DNA from: Flavobacterium poyangense
GTDB lineage: Bacteria; Bacteroidota; Bacteroidia; Flavobacteriales; Flavobacteriaceae
Length of the DNA stretch: 64,000 bases
Assembly (NCBI RefSeq): GCF_011751075.1
Contig: NZ_JAALLN010000002.1
Span: forward strand, 633,102 to 697,101
Direction: 5' to 3'
Position numbers and translations under genes: made by a program
The notes under the pieces: generated by a model
What the model saw: the letters and a program-made list of their open reading frames with translations, nothing else
What the model was told of the DNA's origin: nothing
The model's database searches: none
Shown here: positions 1-7,949 of the stretch, in pieces
Layout: each line of letters begins with the position of its first letter
How positions within the stretch are numbered: position 1 is the stretch's first letter

Positions 1-1
1 C

Positions 2-1543
2 AATAGTAAACAAGTAGCTGTTCTGGTTCCGACCACTATTTTGGCGTACCAGCATTATCGTACTTTTACAGAGCGACTAAAAGATATGCCGGTTTCTATT
101 GGTTATTTAAACCGATTCAGAACGGCTAAACAGAAATCGGAAACCTTAAAGCAACTAGCGGAAGGGAAATTGGATATCGTAATTGGGACCCATCAGTTGG
201 TAAACAAAAATGTGGTTTTTAAAGACCTTGGTTTATTGATTGTAGATGAGGAACAGAAATTTGGAGTTAATGTAAAAGACAAACTCAAAACCATAGCGGC
301 AAACGTAGATACATTGACACTAACCGCTACGCCAATTCCGAGAACATTACAGTTTTCGTTAATGGCAGCGCGTGATTTGTCTGTAATTACAACACCACCA
401 CCCAATCGTTATCCGATTGAGACCAATGTAGTTGGTTTTAGTGAAGAGGTGATTCGGGATGCAATTTCATATGAAATTCAGCGAAACGGACAGGTTTTCT
501 TTATCAACAACAGAATCGAAAATATAAAAGAAGTGGCTGGAATGATCCAGCGTTTGGTTCCAAATGCCAGAGTTGGAATTGGTCATGGGCAAATGGAAGG
601 CGCAAAACTCGAAGAATTGATGTTGGGCTTTATGAACGGAGATTTTGATGTTTTGGTCGCAACCACAATCATCGAAAGCGGTCTGGATGTACCAAATGCC
701 AATACAATTTTCATCAATAATGCCAATAATTTCGGATTGTCAGATTTGCATCAGATGCGTGGTAGAGTAGGACGTAGCAACAAAAAAGCATTTTGTTATT
801 TTATTTGCCCGCCTTATTCATCAATGACCGAGGATGCCCGTAAACGTATTCAGGCGCTTGAGCAGTTTAGCGAACTCGGAAGCGGATTTAATATCGCGAT
901 GAAAGATCTTGAGATTCGTGGTGCAGGAGATTTATTAGGAGGTGAGCAAAGTGGTTTTATCAATGAAATTGGTTTTGATACCTACCAGAAAATCATGAAC
1001 GAAGCCATTGAAGAATTAAAGGAAAACGAATTCAAAGATTTATATCCTGAAGAAAACAATATTGACACCAAAGAATATGTAAAAGACATTCAGATCGATG
1101 CTGATTTCGAATTATTATTCCCCGATGAGTACATCAACAATGTCTCTGAACGTTTGGTTTTATATAACGAATTAGGAGCGGTAAAAGACGAAGCAGGTTT
1201 ACAGGAATTCGAAAGAAAACTAATTGATCGATTTGGTCCTTTACCAAAACAAGCAATATCTCTGTTAAACAGCATCCGCATTAAATGGATTGCAACCCGG
1301 GTTGGAATCGAGAAACTGGTCATGAAACAAGGTAAAATGATTGGTTATTTTGTGTCAGATCAGCAATCAGATTATTATCAATCGGCTAAGTTTAGAAACG
1401 TTTTGCAGTTTGTACAAAAGCAAAGTTCGCTTTGTAAAATGAAAGAAAAACAAACCGTAAACGGATTGCGTTTACTGTTGACTTTTGATAACGTAAAATC
1501 TATCAAACGCGCTTTGGAATTGATGGAGTTGTTTGAGGAGTAG
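2..1543 (+). CDS. mfd: Transcription-repair coupling factor, C-terminal part
   Basis: This is the 3' end of mfd; the reading frame is open to the window edge, so the gene starts upstream and about 513 codons are visible. Mfd is a DNA translocase that pushes stalled RNA polymerase off lesions and recruits the UvrABC excision machinery. Helicase motifs visible are the DEEQKFG Walker B box, TATPIPRTL (motif III), ESGLDVPNANT (motif V) and QMRGRVGR (motif VI), followed by the C-terminal TRCF domain. RecG shares the helicase core, but the long domain after motif VI and the MNEAIEELKE segment fit Mfd. Nothing looks broken. The following 1.2 kb contain no convincing gene. Confidence 0.95.
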   Translation, partial: NSKQVAVLVPTTILAYQHYRTFTERLKDMPVSIGYLNRFRTAKQKSETLKQLAEGKLDIVIGTHQLVNKNVVFKDLGLLIVDEEQKFGVNVKDKLKTIAANVDTLTLTATPIPRTLQFSLMAARDLSVITTPPPNRYPIETNVVGFSEEVIRDAISYEIQRNGQVFFINNRIENIKEVAGMIQRLVPNARVGIGHGQMEGAKLEELMLGFMNGDFDVLVATTIIESGLDVPNANTIFINNANNFGLSDLHQMRGRVGRSNKKAFCYFICPPYSSMTEDARKRIQALEQFSELGSGFNIAMKDLEIRGAGDLLGGEQSGFINEIGFDTYQKIMNEAIEELKENEFKDLYPEENNIDTKEYVKDIQIDADFELLFPDEYINNVSERLVLYNELGAVKDEAGLQEFERKLIDRFGPLPKQAISLLNSIRIKWIATRVGIEKLVMKQGKMIGYFVSDQQSDYYQSAKFRNVLQFVQKQSSLCKMKEKQTVNGLRLLLTFDNVKSIKRALELMELFEE

Positions 1544-1553
1544 AGGTAGTTTT

Positions 1554-1946
1554 GCCACAGATTTCACGAATTAACACGAATTGAAACCTTTTTATTGGTT
1601 TCTGATTTGAGTTTGAAATCGTGTAATTTTTTTTAAAGTAGTTAAGGCTATTTTTTGGCTATAGTTGCTGTTTAATACTCAAGGTAAGGTTTTTTAGTAT
1701 TAAAAATAAATCAGTTTAATCGAATTAATCTGTGATAAAATAACTGCCACAGATTTCAATGGTTTAAAAGATTTTTTTCTCACTTATAGTTGCCTTTAGT
1801 GACTTAGGTCAAATTGGTGTCTGATAGAGATTAGTTTTTGAAATTGAGGTAATTTCAGTCTCTCGTGTAGCAAATTGCTGTATTGAAAGTACAGCGTGAT
1901 TTAGCTAAAAGAAAAAACATTCGTGGTAATTCGTGAAATTAGCGGC
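1554..1946. repeat. Intergenic inverted repeat, 'CACGAATT' family copy 1
   Basis: The left arm carries gccacagatttcacgaatt and the right arm the near complement aattcgtgaaattagcggc, about 370 bp apart. Between them the word 'ccacagattt' recurs near 1750. A second copy of this family lies at 53907-54129. It follows the mfd stop directly and codes for nothing obvious. Confidence 0.6.
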
Positions 1947-1951
1947 AAAAA

Positions 1952-1975
1952 AAATCACCCCAAATAGAGTGATTT
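1952..1975 (+). terminator. Possible terminator hairpin after mfd
   Basis: AAATCAC at 1952-1958 pairs with GTGATTT at 1969-1975. The A-run before it and the short T-rich tail make a weak intrinsic terminator possible on either strand. Confidence 0.4.
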
Positions 1976-1981
1976 GATTGG

Positions 1982-2104
1982 TTAAAAGTGGTTTTTTGGT
2001 CTAGACAGTTTGATCAGAAACCCGAAGTATACTACTTTGTCTGTTAGGCTCCTGATTGTATTTTTAGTGATATCCAGTTTCTGAATATGTTTTTGAATAA
2101 TCAA
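1982..2104 (-). pseudogene. Possible relic of a GG-leader peptide precursor
   Basis: An open frame of 40 codons from a TTG at 2104 encodes a segment reading QKLDITKNTIRSLTDK, which resembles the leaders of Bacteroidota ribosomal natural-product precursors (a KLxxxKxTIxxL pattern). No ATG precedes it, there is no Gly-Gly where the leader should end, and the C-terminal part looks random. It may be a dead orphan precursor, or chance. No biosynthetic gene is nearby. Confidence 0.2.
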
Positions 2105-2371
2105 TTCTGTTAACGAGTTAACAAATATATAAAAATATTATTCTTAAAAAATTGTGTTTAAAAAAATAATATTCTTCTTTTTTTTAGTGTTTTTGTATGG
2201 AGTGTCGCTAGAAATAAGGGAAAGCTTCTTTTTTTAGCGATAAATTCCAGGTAAGTATTTCAAAAAATTAACAAGTGTAGAGGTGTTTTTTAAGAATATT
2301 CGTTCCTGATTTCGTTTAAATGCTGTTTTTTTATAGAAACTTCTTGCCCTGTTAAAAATGTGCAGTTTATT

Positions 2372-2651
2372 TTAAACGCAAAGAACACAAAGAATTTTGT
2401 TTATACCGATCGTAAAGTTTGCAAGCTTTAAGTGTAATCTTTGCGCACTCCTATGTTTGCAGTGAAATTTTTTCACGCAGATTTGCTTCGCCAGTTCGCT
2501 ATCGCTCGGGTAGCAGATTTATTCAGATCGTTTTTATCTGAGTACAAAACAAATATCGGCTTAATCTGCAAAATCTGCGTGCAAAAGACTTTGCTTTGTG
2601 TTAATACTTTGCAGGCTCTTTGCGTAAATCTTTGCGCACCTTGCGGTTAAA
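2372..2651. repeat. Intergenic inverted repeat, 'ACGCAGATT' family copy 1
   Basis: A nested imperfect palindrome. Outer arms carry 'aacgcaaagaacacaaag' and 'ctttgcgcaccttgcgg'; inner arms carry 'cacgcagatt' and 'aatctgcgtgcaaaag'. The left inner arm contains a 39-bp GC-richer block at 2479-2517 that occurs in reverse complement at 10846-10884. Other copies lie near 4046, 10660, 30453 and 31905. A 69-codon open frame inside it is a by-product of the repeat and is not called. Confidence 0.75.
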
Positions 2652-2718
2652 CTAGCACAAAGGGGGACTAAAATTCTAATTTCTTCGAGGGTTCTGTAGT
2701 AAGGTTTACAAATAAAAA

Positions 2719-2757
2719 ATCCTTTTATCTTTCGTTTAATTTAAAAGATAAAAGGAT
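2719..2757 (-). terminator. Terminator of the ACT-domain gene
   Basis: A 14-bp stem (2719-2732 with 2744-2757) with a short loop lies 42 bp downstream of the stop of the minus-strand gene at 2799-3455, and the minus strand continues into a T-run (the A-run at 2714-2718). Confidence 0.7.
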
Positions 2758-2798
2758 ATATAAAGGAAGAATCGTGTGATTCTGTGTAATTGTTGGAA

Positions 2799-3455
2799 TT
2801 AGTTTTTTAGGTCTTTAATTACTTTAAAAGCAACATCAACCTGATCTTCTCCTACCAAAATTGTAAATTCATTGGAAGTAGAAATTACTTCATTAATAAT
2901 AATTCCTTCCCAAGCCAGACGCTGAAAAATAAAATAATAAATACCCGGAACAACAATATTCTCTTTCGGAAGTTTAACCGTAATTGAGGCTAAATTATCT
3001 AATTTCTGAATTAGTTTTTCGCGCATAAAGTGTTTTTCCACCAAATGATTAACGCTGCTGCTCACTACGATATTAGTTTCATTTACACCACGTGATGAAG
3101 TATAGAAAATATCAGACAGTACATTAATATCAGAGATTAAGTCAGCTTGTTTGTTTAAAACAGTTTCAGAAGCAGCAAAAGTGTAATCCGTTAATTCGGA
3201 ACGAACCGTAATTTCTCCAATATTCTTAATGACTTTGTTGATTTTGTGATTCAGTTTAAAATCCAGTTCTTCGGTGAGTCGTTTAAGAGACATTACAACA
3301 GCGCCTTGTTTTACTTCTTTGCCAAACTCACTTTCCAACTCGGTCATAATGTTCCGTGACAGTGAAGTAAGATTGATGATTCCCAGCGATAACGCATTTA
3401 ATAAAAAAGGTTTTGTTTTAATGTAATTTTCGACAATTGAAGAAACGGTTTTCAT
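2799..3455 (-). CDS. Stand-alone ACT-like domain protein (aspartokinase-type regulatory half)
   Basis: This 218-residue soluble protein has no kinase domain. Its last 70 or so residues (GIYYFIFQRLAWEGIIINEV, then EFTILVGEDQVDVAFKVI) follow the beta-alpha-beta pattern of the C-terminal ACT domain of aspartokinases, where amino acids bind. The first 80 residues are predicted helical and could be a DNA-binding or dimerisation part, but I recognise no motif. From the family one would expect ligand sensing; which ligand and which target cannot be read. It is single, transcribed toward its own terminator, with yraN upstream on the same strand 120 bp away. Confidence 0.75.
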   Translation of the reverse strand: MKTVSSIVENYIKTKPFLLNALSLGIINLTSLSRNIMTELESEFGKEVKQGAVVMSLKRLTEELDFKLNHKINKVIKNIGEITVRSELTDYTFAASETVLNKQADLISDINVLSDIFYTSSRGVNETNIVVSSSVNHLVEKHFMREKLIQKLDNLASITVKLPKENIVVPGIYYFIFQRLAWEGIIINEVISTSNEFTILVGEDQVDVAFKVIKDLKN

Positions 3456-3575
3456 AATTTTTTACTTGTTTTTTGAGTAACTTGATTGGATGGTTTAGTT
3501 AATTGTGATGTTATAAATCCACGCAAATATAAATAAAAAAACAATTTGTTAAAATTATAACAATGAAAAATTATG

Positions 3576-3935
3576 TTAAAAATGATAAAAAGCGTTTGTA
3601 AGATGTTCAATTGCAAATGTTTCACTTTTTTTATGGATCGCAATGATATCAAAACGGACTTCAAAATCTATTTCCCTATCGTTTATGTAGGCATTTACTG
3701 CTTTAACGAGTAACTGGATTTTTTTTGGCTTGACAAATTCTTGTGGTAGACCAAAATCAATACTCGATCTTGTTTTGACTTCAATTATGGCTAAAATGTT
3801 TTCTTTTTTGGCAATTATATCTATTTCGGCCTTCTGAAATGTCCAGTTTTGGTCGAGGATTTCATAACCGTTTTCTATGAGGAAGTCTACAGCAAGTTCT
3901 TCTCCTTTTTTTCCGAGTTCGTTGTGTTTTGCCAT
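3576..3935 (-). CDS. yraN: YraN/UPF0102 family nuclease-fold protein
   Basis: The protein has 119 residues, the normal length for UPF0102. It begins with the family signature (LGKKGEELAVDFL, residues 7-19) and carries a PD-(D/E)xK-like core: Asp39 in AEIDII and Glu52-x-Lys54 in IIEVKTR. The fold is that of restriction-endonuclease-like enzymes, so a role in DNA processing is possible, but the family has no firmly assigned reaction. The start at 3935 is the only ATG before the signature. Confidence 0.9.
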   Translation of the reverse strand: MAKHNELGKKGEELAVDFLIENGYEILDQNWTFQKAEIDIIAKKENILAIIEVKTRSSIDFGLPQEFVKPKKIQLLVKAVNAYINDREIDFEVRFDIIAIHKKSETFAIEHLTNAFYHF

Positions 3936-4045
3936 TTTTTATAGTCCTGCTTTTTTTAAACCATATAAGTTATTTGAGAAAACATAAGTCTGGCTAATAG
4001 GGTATAATTATATGCCGGTTGATATTTTACTATGTTCGCTGGAAA

Positions 4046-4144
4046 ATTTTTCACGCAGATTTACACAGCTTGTTTTATCGGAATCGCAAAACAAAAATAT
4101 CTGCAAAATCTGCGTGCATAAAAAACTTTGCGACTCCTATATGT
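4046..4144. repeat. Intergenic inverted repeat, 'ACGCAGATT' family copy 2
   Basis: A short copy with arms 'tcacgcagatttaca' and 'atctgcaaaatctgcgtgca', followed by 'actttgcgactcctat'. It lacks the 39-bp block seen in copies 1 and 3. It sits in the 296-bp gap between yraN and the carboxypeptidase gene. Confidence 0.65.
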
Positions 4145-4231
4145 CACGTATAATTTTCACGAGCTACACCCAAAGTAGTAAGTGTAGCTTTAAATGTACT
4201 TATATCACTTATATGGTTTAAACCCCACAAG

Positions 4232-5236
4232 CTATTGGTTAAAAAGAACAGTGCTCCCCGATGCATTAACATCAATTGTAATCGTATTTCCCATAATCAA
4301 AGCTCTATTGTCCTGAATATGCCCTGCCGGAAAATTAAAGATTACCGGGATGTTGTACTTTTTAGTGACATCATCTACTATTTCGACCGCATTTTTCCCC
4401 CAAGGCACTTCATTGTCTTTCATTTTTGTCATAGCGCCAACAATAATTCCTTTTAGGTTTTCAATGCAACCGTTGCGTCGCAGATTCATCATCATACGAT
4501 CGATATGATATAGATATTCGTCCAAATCTTCAATAAACAAAATTTTGTCTTTGCAGTCTATTGCAGATGGAGAACCTAATAAACTATAGAGTATAGATAA
4601 ATTTCCACCGACTAATTCACCGGTTGCTTTCCCAAAACGATTCATTTTATCCGGGCCAACAGTATAAGACAGAGGTTCACCAAACAAAGCTGATTTCATA
4701 GAGCTAATGGCATCCGGAGTAGCCCGTGGAATGGTAACAGGCATGACACCATGAATCGACTTATAACCCATTGTGTTTAAATGGTTGTGTAAGACCGTAA
4801 CGTCGCTAAAACCAACAACCCATTTTGGGTGTTGTTTGAATTTGGTAAAATCTAAAAGATCAATCATTCTAACTGTTCCATATCCGCCACGAACACACCA
4901 AATTGCTTTAATATTCGGGTTGTCTAATTGTTTTTGAAAATCGGCGGCACGTTGTTCATCTGTTCCTGCTAATTGGTTTACATCAAGACCTATGGTGCTT
5001 CCTATTACAGCCTTTAAACCCCAGCTATGTAATAAATCAATGGTAGGTTTAAGATTGTCATCTATATTTTTTCTCGCGGTTGCCAGTATAGCTATGGTGT
5101 CTCCTTTTTGTAAATAAGGTGGTGTTATCATGTTTTGTTGAGATTGACAGGTGAATGATTGTAAAGCAAAAGTAAGAAATACGATTTTGCAAATGACAAA
5201 ACGATTCTTTAGGTATTGAAAGCTTTTTAAGTTCAT
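4232..5236 (-). CDS. LD-carboxypeptidase, peptidase family S66
   Basis: This 334-residue enzyme belongs to the LdcA/MccF family, which cleaves the L,D-peptide bond in murein tetrapeptides during recycling, or similar acyl-peptide bonds in microcin immunity. The catalytic triad of the family is visible: Ser144 in VGFSDVT, Glu236 in LFIEDLDE and His306 in FPAGHIQDN. The RGGYGTVR stretch (116-123) is also typical. An N-terminal hydrophobic stretch (16-28) ending at Cys30 suggests export, perhaps as a lipoprotein, though the lipobox is not canonical. A -7 box (TATATTTG on the minus strand, 5271-5278) lies 35 bp before the start. Peptidoglycan recycling is the most likely role. Confidence 0.9.
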   Translation of the reverse strand: MNLKSFQYLKNRFVICKIVFLTFALQSFTCQSQQNMITPPYLQKGDTIAILATARKNIDDNLKPTIDLLHSWGLKAVIGSTIGLDVNQLAGTDEQRAADFQKQLDNPNIKAIWCVRGGYGTVRMIDLLDFTKFKQHPKWVVGFSDVTVLHNHLNTMGYKSIHGVMPVTIPRATPDAISSMKSALFGEPLSYTVGPDKMNRFGKATGELVGGNLSILYSLLGSPSAIDCKDKILFIEDLDEYLYHIDRMMMNLRRNGCIENLKGIIVGAMTKMKDNEVPWGKNAVEIVDDVTKKYNIPVIFNFPAGHIQDNRALIMGNTITIDVNASGSTVLFNQ

Positions 5237-5370
5237 ATTTTCCTTTGCTTGATGTATTAATGCTAAGCAGCAAATATAGCTATTTTAAAAATTACAAACA
5301 CAAGAAATATCTTACAAATAATGTTTTTATTTTGTACTTTAGATGTTTTTAAATATTTATAGAAACTACA

Positions 5371-6474
5371 ATGGCTAAAGTTTTTTTGATTCTTTTTTTC
5401 TCCCTCTCCACTTTAATGGGGCAATCTAAAAAGTATACTATTCATACGGTGGCTTTTTATAATTTGGAAAATCTTTTCGATACTATAAATGATTCAGAAA
5501 AAAAGGATGATGAGTGGACTCCAAACGGAATTCAAAATTGGACTAATGAAAAGTATCAGCAGAAGTTAAAAAATCTGGCAAAGGTACTATCTGAAATTGG
5601 AACAGTTGAGAATAAAAATACGGCGACTTTAATAGGGGTAGCTGAGATTGAAAACAGAGGAGTCCTGGAGGATTTAGTAAAGCAGTCAAAATTGCAGTAT
5701 TATGATTATGGAATCATTCATTTCGATTCACCGGACAGACGCGGAATTGATGTTGCTTTATTGTTTCAGAAGAAATATTTCAGACCGAGTTCATTTTCGA
5801 GCATTCCGTTGTATATTGATAAAGATGCAATAGAGGTTAGAAAAGGAAAGAAGAATGAGTCAGAGGAAGAAATGAAAGTCGCGGCCGGAAGCAATCGTGT
5901 TTTCACAAGAGATCAGCTTTTGGTTACAGGATTTTTAGAAGAGGAAGAAATAAATATCATTGTCAATCATTGGCCATCACGTTGGGGTGGAGAAGCTGTT
6001 TCCGGCAAATATCGGGAAGCTGCCGGCAGACTGAATCGGAAAATTATTGATTCCTTGCAGCAAATAAATCCGGAAGCTAAAATTATAACTATGGGAGATT
6101 TTAATGACGGTCCATACAGTAAAAGTATAAAAGAGGTTTTGGGAGCAAAGTCAAAAAAAGCAGAGGTTTCTGAATTTGGACTCTTTAACCCGTTTGGGCA
6201 AATGATTACTAACGGAATGGGTACACTTGCTTTTAGAGATTCCTGGGATCTTTTCGATCAGATCATACTGTCCGAATCTTTGATAAGACCTGATTTCTCG
6301 TCTTTTAAATTCTGGAAAGCCGATATTTTTAGAAAGCCGTATATCGTTCAGCCCTCCGGGAGATATAAAGGATATCCATTACGGAATACATTGACAGAAG
6401 CGGGTTTTAGTGATCATTTTCCGGTTTATATGTATTTGATTAAAGAAATCCATCCGCACAAACAAAGACCGTAG
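5371..6474 (+). CDS. Secreted endonuclease/exonuclease/phosphatase family protein
   Basis: The 367-residue product has a signal peptide (residues 1-17, ending at MGQ) and the DNase-I-like fold. Motifs in order are FYNLENLFDT (29-38), GVAEIENR (89-96, metal-binding Glu), NHWPSRWGG (199-207, catalytic His), GDFND (242-246) and SDHFPV (347-352, the His of the active site). Family members cut nucleic acids or phosphodiester bonds of lipids and nucleotides; the substrate cannot be told. In Bacteroidota this type is exported to the periplasm or outside. The gene is divergent from the carboxypeptidase and probably monocistronic; a 22-bp palindrome begins on the last base of its stop codon. Confidence 0.88.
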   Translation: MAKVFLILFFSLSTLMGQSKKYTIHTVAFYNLENLFDTINDSEKKDDEWTPNGIQNWTNEKYQQKLKNLAKVLSEIGTVENKNTATLIGVAEIENRGVLEDLVKQSKLQYYDYGIIHFDSPDRRGIDVALLFQKKYFRPSSFSSIPLYIDKDAIEVRKGKKNESEEEMKVAAGSNRVFTRDQLLVTGFLEEEEINIIVNHWPSRWGGEAVSGKYREAAGRLNRKIIDSLQQINPEAKIITMGDFNDGPYSKSIKEVLGAKSKKAEVSEFGLFNPFGQMITNGMGTLAFRDSWDLFDQIILSESLIRPDFSSFKFWKADIFRKPYIVQPSGRYKGYPLRNTLTEAGFSDHFPVYMYLIKEIHPHKQRP

Positions 6475-6495
6475 AGATGGACTGCAGTCCATCTC
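6474..6495. terminator. Perfect 22-bp palindrome at the stop codon
   Basis: The palindrome reads GAGATGGACTG and its exact complement with no loop, and begins on the last base of the TAG stop at 6472-6474. It has no T-run behind it, so it may act as an mRNA 3' end stabiliser or a protein site rather than an intrinsic terminator. Confidence 0.4.
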
Positions 6496-6674
6496 CATCT
6501 ATTTATTATTCATCTCAACATCGTTCATTTCTATATCATTCATTGCTCTATTTCCCCCGTTAATTCCAATAAAGTAAGCAAAACATTGTTTTTTGTTTTT
6601 GTTGAGCGAAAATGAACTGCTGTCTATCTCTACAATTTTAGTAACTTAGCTACATAAAATTTAGACCTGAAAAG

Positions 6675-7214
6675 ATGGCAATAGCTAAACCGTTCAATCT
6701 TACAAAATGGATTGAAGAAAATCGTCAATTATTAAAACCACCGGTTGGAAACAAAAACCTTTATGTTGATTCAGGTGATTATATCGTTATGATTGTGGCA
6801 GGACCAAACGCCCGAAAAGATTATCATTACAATGAAACCGAGGAGCTTTTTTACCAGCTGGAAGGTAGTATAAAAGTGGTGATTCAGGAAGATGGCGAAC
6901 GCAAAGAAATGGTTTTAAACGCCGGTGATATGTATCTGCATCCGGCTAAGATTCCACATTCTCCGGTACGTTCAGAAGGCTCAATTGGTTTGGTGATCGA
7001 ACGCAAACGCGCCGGAAAAGGGTATACAGATGGTTTGCTTTGGCATTGTGATAACTGCAACCATAAATTGTATGAAGTACATTTTGAACTACATAATATC
7101 GAGAAAGATTTCTTGCCTCATTTTGAGCATTTCTATAATTCAGAAGCGCTAAGAACCTGTGATAAATGTGGAACTGTAATGGAATCTGATCCTAGGTTTA
7201 TGGCGAAGAAATAA
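6675..7214 (+). CDS. nbaC: 3-hydroxyanthranilate 3,4-dioxygenase
   Basis: The enzyme opens the ring of 3-hydroxyanthranilate with O2 to give 2-amino-3-carboxymuconate semialdehyde, in the kynurenine branch of tryptophan breakdown or NAD synthesis. The 179-residue cupin has the Fe(II) ligands His51, Glu57 and His95, and the bacterial rubredoxin-like metal site formed by Cys125, Cys128, Cys162 and Cys165, exactly at the positions known from the Cupriavidus enzyme. The other kynurenine-pathway genes are not in this window; the dehydrogenase at 9093 is of a different (lysine-type) family. The ATG at 6675 gives the full family length. Confidence 0.95.
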   Translation: MAIAKPFNLTKWIEENRQLLKPPVGNKNLYVDSGDYIVMIVAGPNARKDYHYNETEELFYQLEGSIKVVIQEDGERKEMVLNAGDMYLHPAKIPHSPVRSEGSIGLVIERKRAGKGYTDGLLWHCDNCNHKLYEVHFELHNIEKDFLPHFEHFYNSEALRTCDKCGTVMESDPRFMAKK

Positions 7215-7247
7215 AGTTTTTGAGGAATATTTTATATTGCTTAAGTG

Positions 7248-7277
7248 ACGATTATAATCGTTTTTGATGTATTTTTG
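7248..7277 (+). promoter_or_regulatory. Palindromic operator and -7 box before the antitoxin gene
   Basis: A perfect 14-bp palindrome, ACGATTATAATCGT (7248-7261), lies nine bases before a TATTTTTG box (7270-7277) that matches the Bacteroidota -7 consensus TAnnTTTG. The antitoxin ATG is at 7308. Antitoxins usually bind such palindromes to repress their own promoter, so this is a likely autoregulatory site. Confidence 0.55.
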
Positions 7278-7307
7278 TATTGAATATGATTCTAAAAACT
7301 ATTAAAA

Positions 7308-7619
7308 ATGATACAAGAAGTAATCGCATATAAGAATATAGTGGATAATATTGAGGATTTAATAGATAAGTCTCCTTTTAAAAAAAATTATATCATCGAA
7401 AAGATTGGTATTCCCAGTCCAACATTTTACAGAAAACTAAAGACGCAGTCTTTTACACCTGATGAAATGTTGTCTATTGCAAAAATACTTTCCCCGGAAG
7501 AAAATTTCTTGTTAGAGCTAAAGGCTGATATTGCACAAGGGAAGCTGGATTTTGAAAATGGAGATTTTATAACTCATGAAGAAATGCTGGAAGAATTGAA
7601 AAATAAAGGATTAATTTAA
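7308..7619 (+). CDS. Helix-turn-helix antitoxin
   Basis: The 103-residue protein has a putative helix-turn-helix (about residues 27-60, with IIEKIGIPSPTFYRKLK as the recognition part) and a C-terminal tail GDFITHEEMLEELKNKGLI of the kind that wraps around RelE/ParE toxins. It would neutralise the toxin and repress its own promoter through the palindrome at 7248-7261. Unusually, the toxin gene is not behind it in the same direction but tail to tail, with only one base between the two stop codons. Confidence is good for 'antitoxin-like', lower for the exact pairing. Confidence 0.75.
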   Translation: MIQEVIAYKNIVDNIEDLIDKSPFKKNYIIEKIGIPSPTFYRKLKTQSFTPDEMLSIAKILSPEENFLLELKADIAQGKLDFENGDFITHEEMLEELKNKGLI

Positions 7620-7620
7620 T

Positions 7621-7911
7621 TTATAAACTAAGAATATTTATAGGTCGCTGACGATTATTCCAAAAAGTAATTAAATTAATATATTCTTCTTGTATTTCGT
7701 AATATAAAGTTACTTGTTTTGAAATTACTATTTCCCGGCATTCTAAATCTGCTCTGTATTTGCCTAATTGAGGATTTTTTTCAAGAAGGCTGTTTAAATG
7801 TAAAACATCATTGGTGAATTTTTTTGCAACGAAAGGTGACCAGCATATCTCAACATAATTTCGAATATTATAAAAGCTATAAGTAGCTTTTTTAGACCAA
7901 AGAATTTTCAT
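7621..7911 (-). CDS. RelE/ParE family toxin
   Basis: The 96-residue basic protein has the ParE/RelE fold pattern: KKATYSFYNIRNYVE helix, a middle helix ending KNPQLGKYRADLECREIVI, and the C-terminal strand INLITFWNNRQRP, which closely follows the family ending 'I.L.tfwdnRq.P'. RelE types cut mRNA on the ribosome, ParE types poison gyrase; which applies here cannot be read. It is convergent with the antitoxin gene and sits 38 bp downstream of the phosphodiesterase gene on the same strand, so it may depend on read-through from that gene. Confidence 0.8.
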   Translation of the reverse strand: MKILWSKKATYSFYNIRNYVEICWSPFVAKKFTNDVLHLNSLLEKNPQLGKYRADLECREIVISKQVTLYYEIQEEYINLITFWNNRQRPINILSL

Positions 7912-7949
7912 GCAGAATAATTTACTTCCGCTAATTTATAAAAATAAAC

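Noticed and set aside
2441..2650. 69-codon open frame on the plus strand
   Set aside because: It lies wholly inside the first ACGCAGATT repeat, and its translation is made of repeat words.
4012..4221. 69-codon open frame on the plus strand
   Set aside because: It is built around the second copy of the same repeat and has no recognisable domain or RBS.
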